Assembly: GCF_023091245.1 (NCBI RefSeq)
Contig: NZ_JAHWXN010000001.1
Location: forward strand, 1,550,001 to 1,614,000
Length of the DNA: 64,000 bases
Reading direction: 5' to 3'
Source of the DNA: Microbacterium croceum
GTDB taxonomy: Bacteria > Actinomycetota > Actinomycetes > Actinomycetales > Microbacteriaceae
The notes below the pieces were generated by a model that saw only the letters and a list, made by a program, of their open reading frames with translations, searched no databases and was not told the origin of the DNA. The translations under genes and the position numbers were made by a program. Positions 46,782-55,454 of this stretch are shown here, in pieces. The stretch's first letter is position 1; the number at the start of each line of letters is the position of its first letter.

Positions 46782-48389
46782 ATGGCCGGCCCCCGCCACG
46801 ACCCCTCGCTCTACCGCGATCGCGACACGGTGCCGATCCGTCGCGCTCTCATCTCGGTCAGTGACAAGAGCGGGCTGCTGACGCTCGCCGCCGCTCTCGC
46901 CGAGGCTGGCGCCGAGATCGTCTCCACCGGCTCCACGGCCGCCACGATCCGCGAGGCCGGATTCGAGGTCACCGACGTCGCCGCCGTGACCGGCGTGGCC
47001 GAGATGCTGGACGGACGGGTGAAGACCCTGCACCCGAAGATCCACGGCGGTCTGCTGGCCGACCTGCGTCTCGAGGACCATGAGCGCCAGCTCGACGAGC
47101 TGGACATCACCCCGTTCGACCTCGTCGTGGTCAACCTGTATCCCTTCGTCGAGACCGTCGCCTCCGGCGCGGTCGGCGACGACGTGGTCGAGCAGATCGA
47201 TATCGGCGGCCCCGCGATGGTGCGCGCCGCGGCGAAGAACCACGCGAACGTCGCGATCGTCGTCTCGCCGCAGTCGTACCCCGCCGTCGTCGCGGCCATC
47301 GCAGAGGGCGGCACGTCGCTGTCGCAGCGCCGGGAACTCGCCGCCCGCGCCTTCGCGCACACCGCGGCCTATGACACGGCCGTCGCCTCCTGGTTCGCCG
47401 AGGGCACGCTGAACGCCGAGGGCGACCTGCCCGCTCACCTGACGATCCAGGCCGAGCGCCTCGCCACCCTCCGCTACGGCGAGAACTCGCACCAGCGTGG
47501 CGCGATCTACACCCGCTCCGGTGGCCACGGCATCGCCCAGGCCACGCAGCTGCAGGGCAAGGAGATGTCGTACAACAACTACGTCGACGCCGATGCCGCC
47601 CTCCGCGCCGCCTACGACATGATCAAGCCCGCTGTGGCGATCATCAAGCACGCCAACCCCTGCGGCATCGCGACCACGGCTCCGAACGCGCTCGACCCGA
47701 TCGCCAGCGCGCACCTGCGCGCACACGAGTGCGACCCGGTCTCGGCGTACGGCGGAGTGATCGCGGCGAACGGCACCGTCACGCTCAAGATGGCGGAGAA
47801 CCTCAAGGACATCTTCACCGAGGTCATCGTGGCCCCGTCGTTCGAGCCGGCCGCGCTCGAGGTGTTCAAGGCGAAGAAGAACCTGCGTCTGCTGCAGCTG
47901 CCGGAGGACTGGCAGCAGGAGCGCATGGACGTGCGTCTCGTCTCCGGCGGACTCCTGCTGCAGGACGCCGACCGCTTCCCCGACGACATCGTCTCGGTCG
48001 CGAAGAACTGGGAGCTCGTCTCGGGCGAGCGCCCGAGTGACGAGGAGATGGAGAACCTCATCTTCGCGTGGAAGGCGTGCCGCGCGGTGAAGTCGAACGC
48101 GATCGTGCTCGCCAAGGACAACGCCACGGTCGGTGTCGGCATGGGCCAGGTCAACCGCGTCGACTCGTGCCGCCTCGCGGTCGAGCGCGCAGGGGATCGG
48201 GCGGCCGGTTCGGTCGCGGCGTCCGACGCGTTCTTCCCGTTCGCCGACGGCGCCCAGGTGCTGATCGACGCCGGCGTCACGGCGATCGTGCAGCCGGGTG
48301 GTTCGGTGCGCGACGAGGAGGTCGTCGATGCCGCCCGCAAGGCCGGCGTCACGATGTTCTTCACCGGAGAGCGTCACTTCTTCCACTGA
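46782..48389 (+). CDS. purH: Bifunctional AICAR transformylase/IMP cyclohydrolase
   Basis: A 535-residue enzyme catalysing the last two steps of IMP synthesis. The N-terminal MGS-like cyclohydrolase domain ([40 protein letters not shown]) is followed by the transformylase domain ([23 protein letters not shown] with its catalytic Lys-His, and the terminal [13 protein letters not shown]). AAGGAG (46770-46775) precedes the ATG. It ends in a hairpin shared with the convergent operon. Confidence 0.97.
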   Translation: MAGPRHDPSLYRDRDTVPIRRALISVSDKSGLLTLAAALAEAGAEIVSTGSTAATIREAGFEVTDVAAVTGVAEMLDGRVKTLHPKIHGGLLADLRLEDHERQLDELDITPFDLVVVNLYPFVETVASGAVGDDVVEQIDIGGPAMVRAAAKNHANVAIVVSPQSYPAVVAAIAEGGTSLSQRRELAARAFAHTAAYDTAVASWFAEGTLNAEGDLPAHLTIQAERLATLRYGENSHQRGAIYTRSGGHGIAQATQLQGKEMSYNNYVDADAALRAAYDMIKPAVAIIKHANPCGIATTAPNALDPIASAHLRAHECDPVSAYGGVIAANGTVTLKMAENLKDIFTEVIVAPSFEPAALEVFKAKKNLRLLQLPEDWQQERMDVRLVSGGLLLQDADRFPDDIVSVAKNWELVSGERPSDEEMENLIFAWKACRAVKSNAIVLAKDNATVGVGMGQVNRVDSCRLAVERAGDRAAGSVAASDAFFPFADGAQVLIDAGVTAIVQPGGSVRDEEVVDAARKAGVTMFFTGERHFFH

Positions 48390-48424
48390 GTCGGTACTTC
48401 GGGGGCGGCTGCTTCCTCGCCCCA

Positions 48425-48504
48425 CCGAGACCCCTCACCGTCATCGAAACCCCCTCGTGCAGACGTCTGCACGAGGGGGTTTCGGCGTCGACGGTGGGTC
48501 TCGG
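48425..48504. terminator. Nested 80-nt palindrome between convergent operons
   Basis: The core, 48445-48484, is a perfect 40-bp palindrome with no loop. Outside it CCGAGACCC plus ACCGTC (48425-48433, 48437-48442) pair with GACGGT plus GGGTCTCGG (48490-48495, 48496-48504), leaving only a 3-nt bulge and short linkers. It should stop transcription from both purH and the minus-strand operon, and can extrude as a cruciform. Confidence 0.85.
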
Positions 48505-48527
48505 CAATCTCCGGTGCCGAGCCCCGC

Positions 48528-49076
48528 TCAGAGGATCACGATCGCCGACATCGCGACCGTGGACGCCGCCATGGTGGCGTGGTGCAGCCGGTGCACCCAG
48601 GAGCGTTCCGTGCGTAGCGCGATCGCACCCAGGAGGATGGCGCCCAGGCCGAATGCGCCGGCCATCAGCTGCGGCATCATCGCGCCCCCGCCGTGCACGT
48701 GCGCGTCCGGCGGGGGAACGGCGTCCGGCGCGGTCACCGCGTCCGGGGTCATCGTCGTCATGAGGAGGATCAGCGCAGCCGTGGAGACGAGCCCGAGGGC
48801 GAGGTGACCGGTCAGCGCCGCCGATTCGGCACCCGCGGGAGCCCGGCTCGCGCGTGGGGAGCGGCAGCGTGCGGCGAGAGCGAGGGCGGCGGGGAGCATC
48901 ACGGCGAACCACACGATCGGTGGCAGCAGTGCGAGCGTCATCGCATCGGCCATGCCGATGACCATGAGCGCGGCGGCGGCGATCTCGGCATGACCGACAC
49001 CGCGTCGCATGAGCGCGAGCGATCCCACACCGACCAGCGCCGCCGCCAGCGCGAAGACGTGCAGGAGGTCGCTCAC
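48528..49076 (-). CDS. Small membrane protein, DUF5134-like
   Basis: A 182-residue protein with five predicted helices. It contains a short proline/histidine loop (DAVPPPDAHVHGGG) and a methionine-rich border (MMTTMTPD) that might touch metal. I place it tentatively near DUF5134-type actinobacterial membrane proteins; no function is known. It is the last gene of the amine-oxidase operon, overlapping the C45 gene by 4 nt, so it is at least co-translated. Copper handling for the amine oxidase is a speculative option. Confidence 0.7.
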   Translation of the reverse strand: MSDLLHVFALAAALVGVGSLALMRRGVGHAEIAAAALMVIGMADAMTLALLPPIVWFAVMLPAALALAARCRSPRASRAPAGAESAALTGHLALGLVSTAALILLMTTMTPDAVTAPDAVPPPDAHVHGGGAMMPQLMAGAFGLGAILLGAIALRTERSWVHRLHHATMAASTVAMSAIVIL

Positions 49077-50173
49077 CGTGACGACGCGGTCGGTGCGTCG
49101 TCGCGGACCGACACCCGACGCCAGGCGGCGGCGGACACATCGGCCGGCGCCGCCGCCGCGAACGCGATCGCCCCCTCTGCGACATCCAGTGCGATCGTGA
49201 GCTTCGTCTCCCAGCGCAGGTGCTCCGGCTGGTCGGCCCGCGCGCGCACCGAGATCGGCGCATCGGGGATCGCCCCGAAGGCGAGCGCTCGCTCCCGATC
49301 GTCGACGATGGCCGCGAGATCAGCCGCATCGGTCAGGCACTGGTAGCGGGGCACGCTCGTGGTCTCGTACGGCGAGTACTCGCCCGCGGCGAGCTCGGCA
49401 TCGAGGAAGTGGTTCGTGTGCGCCAGGGTCTGTCCGCGCGGGGCGGGGAGCACCGCGACGCCGGCCGGGGAGACCTCCACGGCCGCCGCCGAGGGCGTCC
49501 GTCCGTCGAACGCGACGACCGTGAGCACGCTCGACGCGGCGAGGGGGACGGAGCGGGCCAGCTCGACGGCCTCGGCGAGCGTGCTCGCGCGGTCGAGGAT
49601 CATCCGGGCGAGCACATGTACCGGCACCCCGGGCTGCGACCCGTCCGACCGGTGATGGAGGATGTTGAAGTGCACACCGACGCCGCGGTCGTTCACACCG
49701 ATCTTGGCCGGTTGGCCGAACTCGCAGAACGTCACGACGCGCGCCCCGGAGGCCGACCGCAGTCGCCGCACCACGGTCTCGTTCGAGAGCGTCTCGTGCC
49801 AGTCCCAGGTCTGCAGCGTGCGGGGCGGCGTCGCATCGTCGGGCACGTGCACGACGGTCGAGCACTCCATCGACGGGGTCATCCGCGCGAGGATCTCGGT
49901 GCGTGCCGTGAGCAGATGCACATCGATGAGCGGCAACCCGCTCCCTTCGGCGATGCCGGCGAACTCCGCGGCGATCTCGGGGGCGGCGGACTCGGTGGCC
50001 GCGCGGCAGTCCTCCGCGACCGCCCTGGCGCTGTCGGCGCTCACGCCGGACTGCGCGAACAGCCGCAGGTACGAGTCCCGTGCACCGCGCAGCTGGGGCG
50101 ACCACTGTGCGCCGAACCGGACGCCCTCGTCGTGCGGAGCATCCGCATCAGAGAACCACTCGTGCACGATCAT
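49073..50173 (-). CDS. C45 family autoproteolytic acyltransferase/hydrolase
   Basis: A 366-residue Ntn-type protein related to acyl-CoA:6-aminopenicillanate acyltransferase. Precursors cut themselves to expose an N-terminal cysteine; here Cys104 in the context SMECSTVV is the predicted nucleophile. Later family segments include TWDWHETLSNE and GVNDRGVGVHFNIL. Family members make or break amide bonds of acylated amines, amino acids or peptides. It overlaps both neighbours by 4 nt inside a peptide-uptake and amine-oxidation operon, which suggests hydrolysis of an imported amide. No signal peptide is seen, so it should act in the cytoplasm. Confidence 0.82.
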   Translation of the reverse strand: MIVHEWFSDADAPHDEGVRFGAQWSPQLRGARDSYLRLFAQSGVSADSARAVAEDCRAATESAAPEIAAEFAGIAEGSGLPLIDVHLLTARTEILARMTPSMECSTVVHVPDDATPPRTLQTWDWHETLSNETVVRRLRSASGARVVTFCEFGQPAKIGVNDRGVGVHFNILHHRSDGSQPGVPVHVLARMILDRASTLAEAVELARSVPLAASSVLTVVAFDGRTPSAAAVEVSPAGVAVLPAPRGQTLAHTNHFLDAELAAGEYSPYETTSVPRYQCLTDAADLAAIVDDRERALAFGAIPDAPISVRARADQPEHLRWETKLTIALDVAEGAIAFAAAAPADVSAAAWRRVSVRDDAPTASSR

Positions 50174-50814
50174 TCCCGACCTCCGATGCGCTCGACCAGC
50201 TCAGCGACGTCGCCGTAGGGGCATCCGCGGGCGCGCGAGGCGGCGGCCACCCGCTGCCGCACCTCGTGCGGCTTGTCCTGGCTGACCTTGAACACCGCGC
50301 GCTGCTCGAGGATCTCGAACCGGAACGACACGATGCCTCCGACGATCCGCTCGAAGGTGGGCAGCGAGCTCGTCATGTCCCAGGCCGTCGGTTCGAGCGC
50401 TTCGAGCTCCTCGACCGTGCGCGTCACGACGTGCATCCCGTCGACGGCATCCTCGAGCACCGTGACCCTGGCCGTGAGATGCACGGCCGCGTAGTCCCAG
50501 GTGGGCACGTTCGGGTCGTCGGCGTACGTGGTGGGGGAGACGTAGTCATGAGGACCCGAGAACACCAGGAGCACGACGTCGCCGTCCGAGAGCTGCTGCC
50601 ACTGCGGGTTCTTGCGCGCGATGTGTCCCAGGAGCTCGCCGCCGACGAAGCCGCCGTCCGGGGCCATCCGTTCGATGATGACGGGCGTGTGCGTGACGGT
50701 GGGCGCGCCCTCCGCTCCGCCGCCGTTCGAGACGACCAGGGCGAACGGATGGCGCCGCACGAGTTCGTTCACCTCGTGCTGCGAGGGGGCGAGGTACTTC
50801 TCGAATTCGTACAT
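50170..50814 (-). CDS. PaiB-like FMN-binding protein
   Basis: A 214-residue FMN-binding split-barrel protein of the PaiB family (often called FMN-binding negative transcriptional regulator). It starts MYEFEKYLAPSQHEV and contains VTHTPVIIE, GHIARKNPQWQ, FSGPHDYVSPT and WDYAAVHLTA, all typical. PaiB relatives have been connected with polyamine acetylation and protease control, which is of interest beside an amine oxidase, but many are probably flavin-dependent enzymes or sensors. The ATG at 50814 is used; a longer frame from 50847 runs into the preceding P1 gene. It lies 2 nt after that gene. Confidence 0.87.
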   Translation of the reverse strand: MYEFEKYLAPSQHEVNELVRRHPFALVVSNGGGAEGAPTVTHTPVIIERMAPDGGFVGGELLGHIARKNPQWQQLSDGDVVLLVFSGPHDYVSPTTYADDPNVPTWDYAAVHLTARVTVLEDAVDGMHVVTRTVEELEALEPTAWDMTSSLPTFERIVGGIVSFRFEILEQRAVFKVSQDKPHEVRQRVAAASRARGCPYGDVAELVERIGGRE

Positions 50815-50816
50815 GG

Positions 50817-51836
50817 TCAGCCCGCCGCGCAGAGGATGGCGTCCCACGCGGTCTCACCGGCGAGGGTGGCCACCGCGGTGGAGTTCAGCGACAGTCGGCC
50901 GCGCGAGGTGCCGGGATCCTCGGGCAGCGCGACCTCATCGGTCGTGAGCGCGAACAGGGTGTCGCCGTCGAGCGGGGTATGGAACGGCTGGATGCCGCGG
51001 TGCATCGAGCTGTGCACCTGCAGACCGAACTGCTTCAGCTCGACATCGGACAGCTGCACGTTGGTGATCACGGCGGTGATCGTGGTGTTGCCCGACATCG
51101 AGTCGACCAGTCGCGACTCCCCGATCGCCTCTTCGTAGTCGAGCGCGGGATGCCGGCGCTCGCCGGTGGTCGCATCGAAGTTGCCGCGGATGATCCTGCC
51201 CGCGCGGTCCAGGATCACGCCGTAGGGGTTGAGCACCGTGACCACGAGCACCTTCACGTCGCCGACCTGCCGGAACGCGGCGCCCTGTCCCGTGAATTCG
51301 ATGCGTGCCGGGTCCACCTTGCCGGACGACGCCGAAGCCCCGCCGCCCACGCGTCCGACCTCGATGACGCCTTCGCGCGCGGCGTGGAGTGCCGCCTTGC
51401 CGAGCGTGGTGTCGGGGAAGACCGAGTTGTCGCGCACCGAATAGTCGTAGATGATCGCCCCGGACACGAGCTGGAGCTGGTCGAACCCGGAGCGGTGCTC
51501 AGCGCGTGCGAACAGCGCCTCGGAGACCCCCGCGACGGCGGAGAGCCCGTACACGGAGCCGCCGGCGAGGCAGATCGCGTGGTTGTAGCCGTAGAGTCCG
51601 CTCGCCCCCACCGCGCCGCCGCGGCGGTCGGTGAAGGTCCTGGCCCCGGCGGGGATCGACAGCACCGTCGCCCCGGTCGGCCCCTCGGCATACTCGGCGG
51701 TGCCCAGGAGCACGCCGGGGAAGTCGTATTCGACCTGTCCGCGGTCCGTGCCGTGCACGGGGGTCAGGGCGTAGTCGCCGTTGGAGCGACGGGGACCCGC
51801 GGGGAGGACGGGGGCGAGACGGTGGATGTCGGTCAC
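50817..51836 (-). CDS. P1 family aminopeptidase (DmpA/BapA-like)
   Basis: A 339-residue self-processing peptidase. The signature is complete: GGSVYGLSAVAGVSEAL, GKVDPARIEF, and the cleavage site GNTTITAVITN, where the chain should split between Asn250 and Thr251 to free the catalytic N-terminal residue. FHTPLDGDTLFAL follows as in the family. Known members remove N-terminal residues from L-, D- or beta-peptides and amino acid amides; some, such as BapA and DmpA, take beta-alanyl amides. Its GTG overlaps the stop of the ATPase gene (GTGA). It probably processes what the importer brings in. Confidence 0.88.
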   Translation of the reverse strand: MTDIHRLAPVLPAGPRRSNGDYALTPVHGTDRGQVEYDFPGVLLGTAEYAEGPTGATVLSIPAGARTFTDRRGGAVGASGLYGYNHAICLAGGSVYGLSAVAGVSEALFARAEHRSGFDQLQLVSGAIIYDYSVRDNSVFPDTTLGKAALHAAREGVIEVGRVGGGASASSGKVDPARIEFTGQGAAFRQVGDVKVLVVTVLNPYGVILDRAGRIIRGNFDATTGERRHPALDYEEAIGESRLVDSMSGNTTITAVITNVQLSDVELKQFGLQVHSSMHRGIQPFHTPLDGDTLFALTTDEVALPEDPGTSRGRLSLNSTAVATLAGETAWDAILCAAG

Positions 51837-52618
51837 GATGAGAGCTCCTGGAACAGTTGACGCGAATAGGGATGGCTGGGCAGGTCGTAGAACACCTCGG
51901 CGGGTGCGTGCTCGACGATCTCGCCGGCGCGCATCACCGCCAGGTGATGGGAGATGTAGCGCACGGCGGCGAGATCGTGGGAGATGAACAGGGCCGCGAA
52001 GCCGTGCTCGGCCTGCAGATCCTGGATGAGGTTGAGGATCTGCGCCTGCACCGAGACGTCGAGCGCGCTGACGGCCTCGTCGAACACGATGAACGCCGGA
52101 TGCGTGACGAGGGCGCGGGCGACGCTCACGCGCTGGAGCTGCCCTCCGGAGAGCTGGTGCGGGCGACGGGCGGCGAACGACGATGGCAGTCCGACCCGTT
52201 CGAGCATCGCCACCGCGCGCTCGTCTGCGGCCGAGCTGCGCCGCTCGTGCACGAGCAGCGGCTCCAACACCGACGACAGCACGGTCGAGCGGGGATCGAG
52301 CGCCCACCGGGGATGCTGCAGCACCGCCTGCATCCGGCCGGCGCGAGACCGCAGGCTGCGCGCGAGCGGAGCGCCCTGGAACCGCACGGCGCCGGAATCG
52401 GGACGCTGCAGCCCGAGCACGACGGAACCCGTCGTGGTCTTGCCCGATCCGGACTCGCCGACCAGGCCGAGGGTCTCGCCGGGGGCGACCGCGAACGACA
52501 CATGCGACATGGCCCTGACCTCGCGCCGGTTCGTGCCGATGCCGGACGTGAAGGCGACGCTGACGTCGTCGAGCTCGACGGTGGGTGCCGCGGTCGACGC
52601 GGAGGGAACGGCGCTCAT
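51833..52618 (-). CDS. Peptide-type ABC transporter ATP-binding protein (DppF/OppF-like)
   Basis: A 261-residue ATPase with Walker A GESGSGKTTTG, signature LSGGQLQRVSVARAL, and Walker B FIVFDEAVSALD, in which Ala replaces the usual Pro after the Asp-Glu pair. It is short for DppF, ending soon after HPYSRQLF without the usual C-terminal extension. GGAGGTG 5 nt before the ATG and a 4-nt overlap with the preceding gene show coupling. It forms the ATPase pair with the DppD-like protein. Confidence 0.92.
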   Translation of the reverse strand: MSAVPSASTAAPTVELDDVSVAFTSGIGTNRREVRAMSHVSFAVAPGETLGLVGESGSGKTTTGSVVLGLQRPDSGAVRFQGAPLARSLRSRAGRMQAVLQHPRWALDPRSTVLSSVLEPLLVHERRSSAADERAVAMLERVGLPSSFAARRPHQLSGGQLQRVSVARALVTHPAFIVFDEAVSALDVSVQAQILNLIQDLQAEHGFAALFISHDLAAVRYISHHLAVMRAGEIVEHAPAEVFYDLPSHPYSRQLFQELSS

Positions 52619-53610
52619 GCCGACACCTCCTCTCCGGGGCGCGGCCCCGCGCGGTGATCGGCCTCGACGAGCTCCACCGCACGGATGCAGAGGCTGTGGC
52701 GCGCGCCGAGGGGTTCGGGCCGCACGAGCTCGCACGTGTCGATGCGGTGGGCGCAGCGCGCGGCGAAGGCGCATCCCTGCGATTCGCCGTGCAGCACCGG
52801 CGGCGATCCCGGGATGCTCGACAGCCGCTCGCCACGCTTCGCCCGCGACGGATCGGTCGCCGCGAGTGCCCGTGCGTACGGGTGCACGGGGCTGCCGAGC
52901 ACGGCGGACGCAGGGCCGCGCTCCACGACGCGCCCGGCATACATGACCGCGACCTCGTCGCACCAGCGCGCGACGGCGGGGAGGTCGTGGCTGAGCCAGA
53001 GGATCGTGGTGCCCTGTTCGCGGGCCTGCGCGAACAGCAGCCGCATGACCTCCTCGCGCACCTGGCTGTCGAGCGCCGCCGTGGGCTCGTCGGCGATGAG
53101 GAGCTTCGGGCGCCGGCACATCGCCATGGCGATCGCGACGCGCTGCGCCATGCCTCCCGAGATCTGATGCGGGAACAGCCGCACGACACGGGCGGGGTCG
53201 GTGATCAGCATCGACTCGAGCAGCTCCACCTGGCGGCGGGGCGACCCGTCGTCGCCGACGGCGCGGAGCACGAGCTTCAGCTGGGCGCCGATGCGCATCG
53301 TCGGGTCGAGCGAGCCGATCGGGTCCTGCGCGATGTAGGCGAGGGTGTCGCGGCGGTAGGCGCGGAGCGCGTCGTCGTCGAGGCCGAGCACGTCGATGCC
53401 GTCGACGTCGAGCGCGCCGCGGACGATTCGCGCCGCACGCGGCTGCAGGCGGCCGATGACCGCGGCGAGCGTGGACTTCCCGGAACCGGACTCCCCGACG
53501 ATCGCGACGGAGCTGCCGTCGGCGACGTCGAGATCCACCCCGTCGAGGGCGCGGACCGTGGTGGCGCCCGTGAAATCGAGGGCCAGGTCGCTGATGTGCA
53601 CGGCGGTCAT
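52615..53610 (-). CDS. Peptide-type ABC transporter ATP-binding protein (DppD/OppD-like)
   Basis: A 331-residue ATPase with Walker A GESGSGKSTLA, signature ISGGMAQRVAIAMAM, Walker B LLIADEPTAALD and the C-terminal oligopeptide domain with its cysteine cluster (GCAFAARCAHRIDTC) typical of OppD/DppD, thought to hold an iron-sulphur cluster in some relatives. The start overlaps the preceding permease stop by 4 nt. Confidence 0.93.
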   Translation of the reverse strand: MTAVHISDLALDFTGATTVRALDGVDLDVADGSSVAIVGESGSGKSTLAAVIGRLQPRAARIVRGALDVDGIDVLGLDDDALRAYRRDTLAYIAQDPIGSLDPTMRIGAQLKLVLRAVGDDGSPRRQVELLESMLITDPARVVRLFPHQISGGMAQRVAIAMAMCRRPKLLIADEPTAALDSQVREEVMRLLFAQAREQGTTILWLSHDLPAVARWCDEVAVMYAGRVVERGPASAVLGSPVHPYARALAATDPSRAKRGERLSSIPGSPPVLHGESQGCAFAARCAHRIDTCELVRPEPLGARHSLCIRAVELVEADHRAGPRPGEEVSA

Positions 53611-54491
53611 CGGAGGGACCTCGTCTCTCGCGGTTCGAATCGGTCGCGGAGGCCGTCGCCGATGATGTTGATGCACAGGATCGAGATCACCAGCACGACG
53701 CCGGGGATGATCACGAGCTGCGGGGCCTGGGTCATGTAGAGCATCCCCTGCTGGATCAGGAGTCCGAGGGAGGCCTCCGGCACCTGCACTCCGAAGCCGA
53801 GGAAGCTCAGCCCGCCTTCGACCAGGATCGCGACGGAGAGCGCGTAGCTCGCCTGCACGGCGATGGTGCCCGAGATGTTCGGCAGCAGGCGGCGCGCGAA
53901 GATCACCGGGGTGCGCACGCCGCTGATGCGGGCGGAGATGATGAAGTCGCGCTCGGCCACGCCGCGGGTGGCGATGCGCACGACTCTGGTCATGAGGGGG
54001 ATCGTGATCACGACGATGCTGATGATCGCCGCAGGGCGTCCCGGTCCCAGCAGTGCGGAGACGAGGATCGCCAGCACCAGAGCGGGGAACGCGTAGAGCA
54101 CATCGGCGACGCGCATGACCACCTCGTTCGCCGCGCCGCCGTAATAACCGGCCAGCATGCCGAGCAGGGTGCTGACGACGGCCGAGCACACGACGGCGAC
54201 GATCGAGACCACCAGGGTCGTCGCCGTCCCCTGGAACAGTCGGGGCAGCAGCGAGCGGCCGAGGTTGTCGGTGCCGATCGGCGCGAGCGCGGACGGGCCC
54301 TCCAGGCGCCCGCCGACGGTGGCGCTCGTCGATCCGGTGATGCCGGTGAGCACCGCGATCACCGTCACGATCACGATCACGCCGAGCACGATGATCGCGG
54401 TGCGCAGCACGGCGTCGCTGCGACGCCAGGCGCCGCGCGTGGCCTGGCTCGCCGCACGGACGCGGTAGGTGGCTGTGGGTGCGACGCTCAT
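53607..54491 (-). CDS. Peptide-type ABC transporter permease (DppC-like)
   Basis: A 294-residue permease. After an N-terminal helix (about 31-53) and a periplasmic loop with the segment GPSALAPIGTDNLGRSLLPRLFQGT (in parts; the GTDxLGRD-like motif is the DppC mark) come five helices and the EAA-type loop AERDFIISARISGVR. It pairs with the DppB-like subunit and overlaps it by 4 nt. Confidence 0.93.
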   Translation of the reverse strand: MSVAPTATYRVRAASQATRGAWRRSDAVLRTAIIVLGVIVIVTVIAVLTGITGSTSATVGGRLEGPSALAPIGTDNLGRSLLPRLFQGTATTLVVSIVAVVCSAVVSTLLGMLAGYYGGAANEVVMRVADVLYAFPALVLAILVSALLGPGRPAAIISIVVITIPLMTRVVRIATRGVAERDFIISARISGVRTPVIFARRLLPNISGTIAVQASYALSVAILVEGGLSFLGFGVQVPEASLGLLIQQGMLYMTQAPQLVIIPGVVLVISILCINIIGDGLRDRFEPRETRSLR

Positions 54492-55453
54492 CGGCGGCTC
54501 CCTCCGGTCAGGCGCAGGCGCGGATCCAGCGCGTTGGCGAGGAGGTCGACCAGCAGGCTCGCGACGATGAAGACGATCGCGGCGAGCAGCACGGCGCTCT
54601 GCACGATCGCGTAGTCGCGGCGCCCGAGCGCCGTCTGCAGGTATGACCCCATGCCGGGGATGTCGAACACGAACTCCACGATCACGGTGCCGCCCAGCAG
54701 CACGGCGACCAGTGCGCCGACGATCGTGAGGATCGGTGCGGCGGCGTTGCGCAGCACGTGATGCCGCACGATGAACCAGGGCGTCTCGCCACGCGCCACC
54801 GCCGCCTGCACGTGCGGTTCCACGAGCACGTTCATCACCGCATCCCTCGTGTTGCGGGCGACGACGGCGATGCAGCCGACGGTCAGGACTGCGACGGGGA
54901 GCACGAGGGCGCCGAAGAACCGCCCCGGATCGACGGCGAACGGCGCGAACCGCCCGACCGAGACCCCGAGACCGAGCGTGGAGACCGTGAAGACCACGAC
55001 CCCGGCGAGCAGGAACTCGGGGATGCTGATGCCGAGGGCGCTGATGATGCGTCCGACGGCTCCGGCCGAGCCCTCGGAGCGGAGCGCGGCGAGGAAGCCG
55101 AGCGGGATCCCCACGAGCAGAGTCACCACGATGGTGAGCAGGGCGATCGTCGCCGTGACGGGGAGACGGGCGGCGAACTCCTCCGACACCGACACGTTCG
55201 AGACGAACGAGTAGCCGAGGTCACCGGTGAGGACGCCGAAGAGCCAGTGGAAGTACTGGGCGACCACCGGGTCGTCGAGTCCGGACTCGGCCACCGCCTG
55301 GGCCCGCTGCGCCTCGGTGGCGAGCGGACCCAGGACGAGGTCGATGTAGTCGCCCGGCATGAGACGCACGGACGTGAAGATCAGCACCGAGACGACGAGC
55401 AGCGTCAGCAGTGCGGCGCCGATGCGCCGGAGCGACCACAGAGCGACGGCCAT
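54488..55453 (-). CDS. Peptide-type ABC transporter permease (DppB-like)
   Basis: A 321-residue permease starting with the usual basic helix (LRRIGAALLTLLVVSVLIF), followed by RLMPGD, a periplasmic domain with GDLGYSF, and five further helices with an EAA loop (NVLVEPHVQAAVARGETPW). Dpp/Opp family importers move di-/oligopeptides, nickel, or glutathione-like and amine conjugates. It lies 1 nt after the binding-protein gene. Confidence 0.93.
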   Translation of the reverse strand: MAVALWSLRRIGAALLTLLVVSVLIFTSVRLMPGDYIDLVLGPLATEAQRAQAVAESGLDDPVVAQYFHWLFGVLTGDLGYSFVSNVSVSEEFAARLPVTATIALLTIVVTLLVGIPLGFLAALRSEGSAGAVGRIISALGISIPEFLLAGVVVFTVSTLGLGVSVGRFAPFAVDPGRFFGALVLPVAVLTVGCIAVVARNTRDAVMNVLVEPHVQAAVARGETPWFIVRHHVLRNAAAPILTIVGALVAVLLGGTVIVEFVFDIPGMGSYLQTALGRRDYAIVQSAVLLAAIVFIVASLLVDLLANALDPRLRLTGGSRR

Positions 55454-55454
55454 G

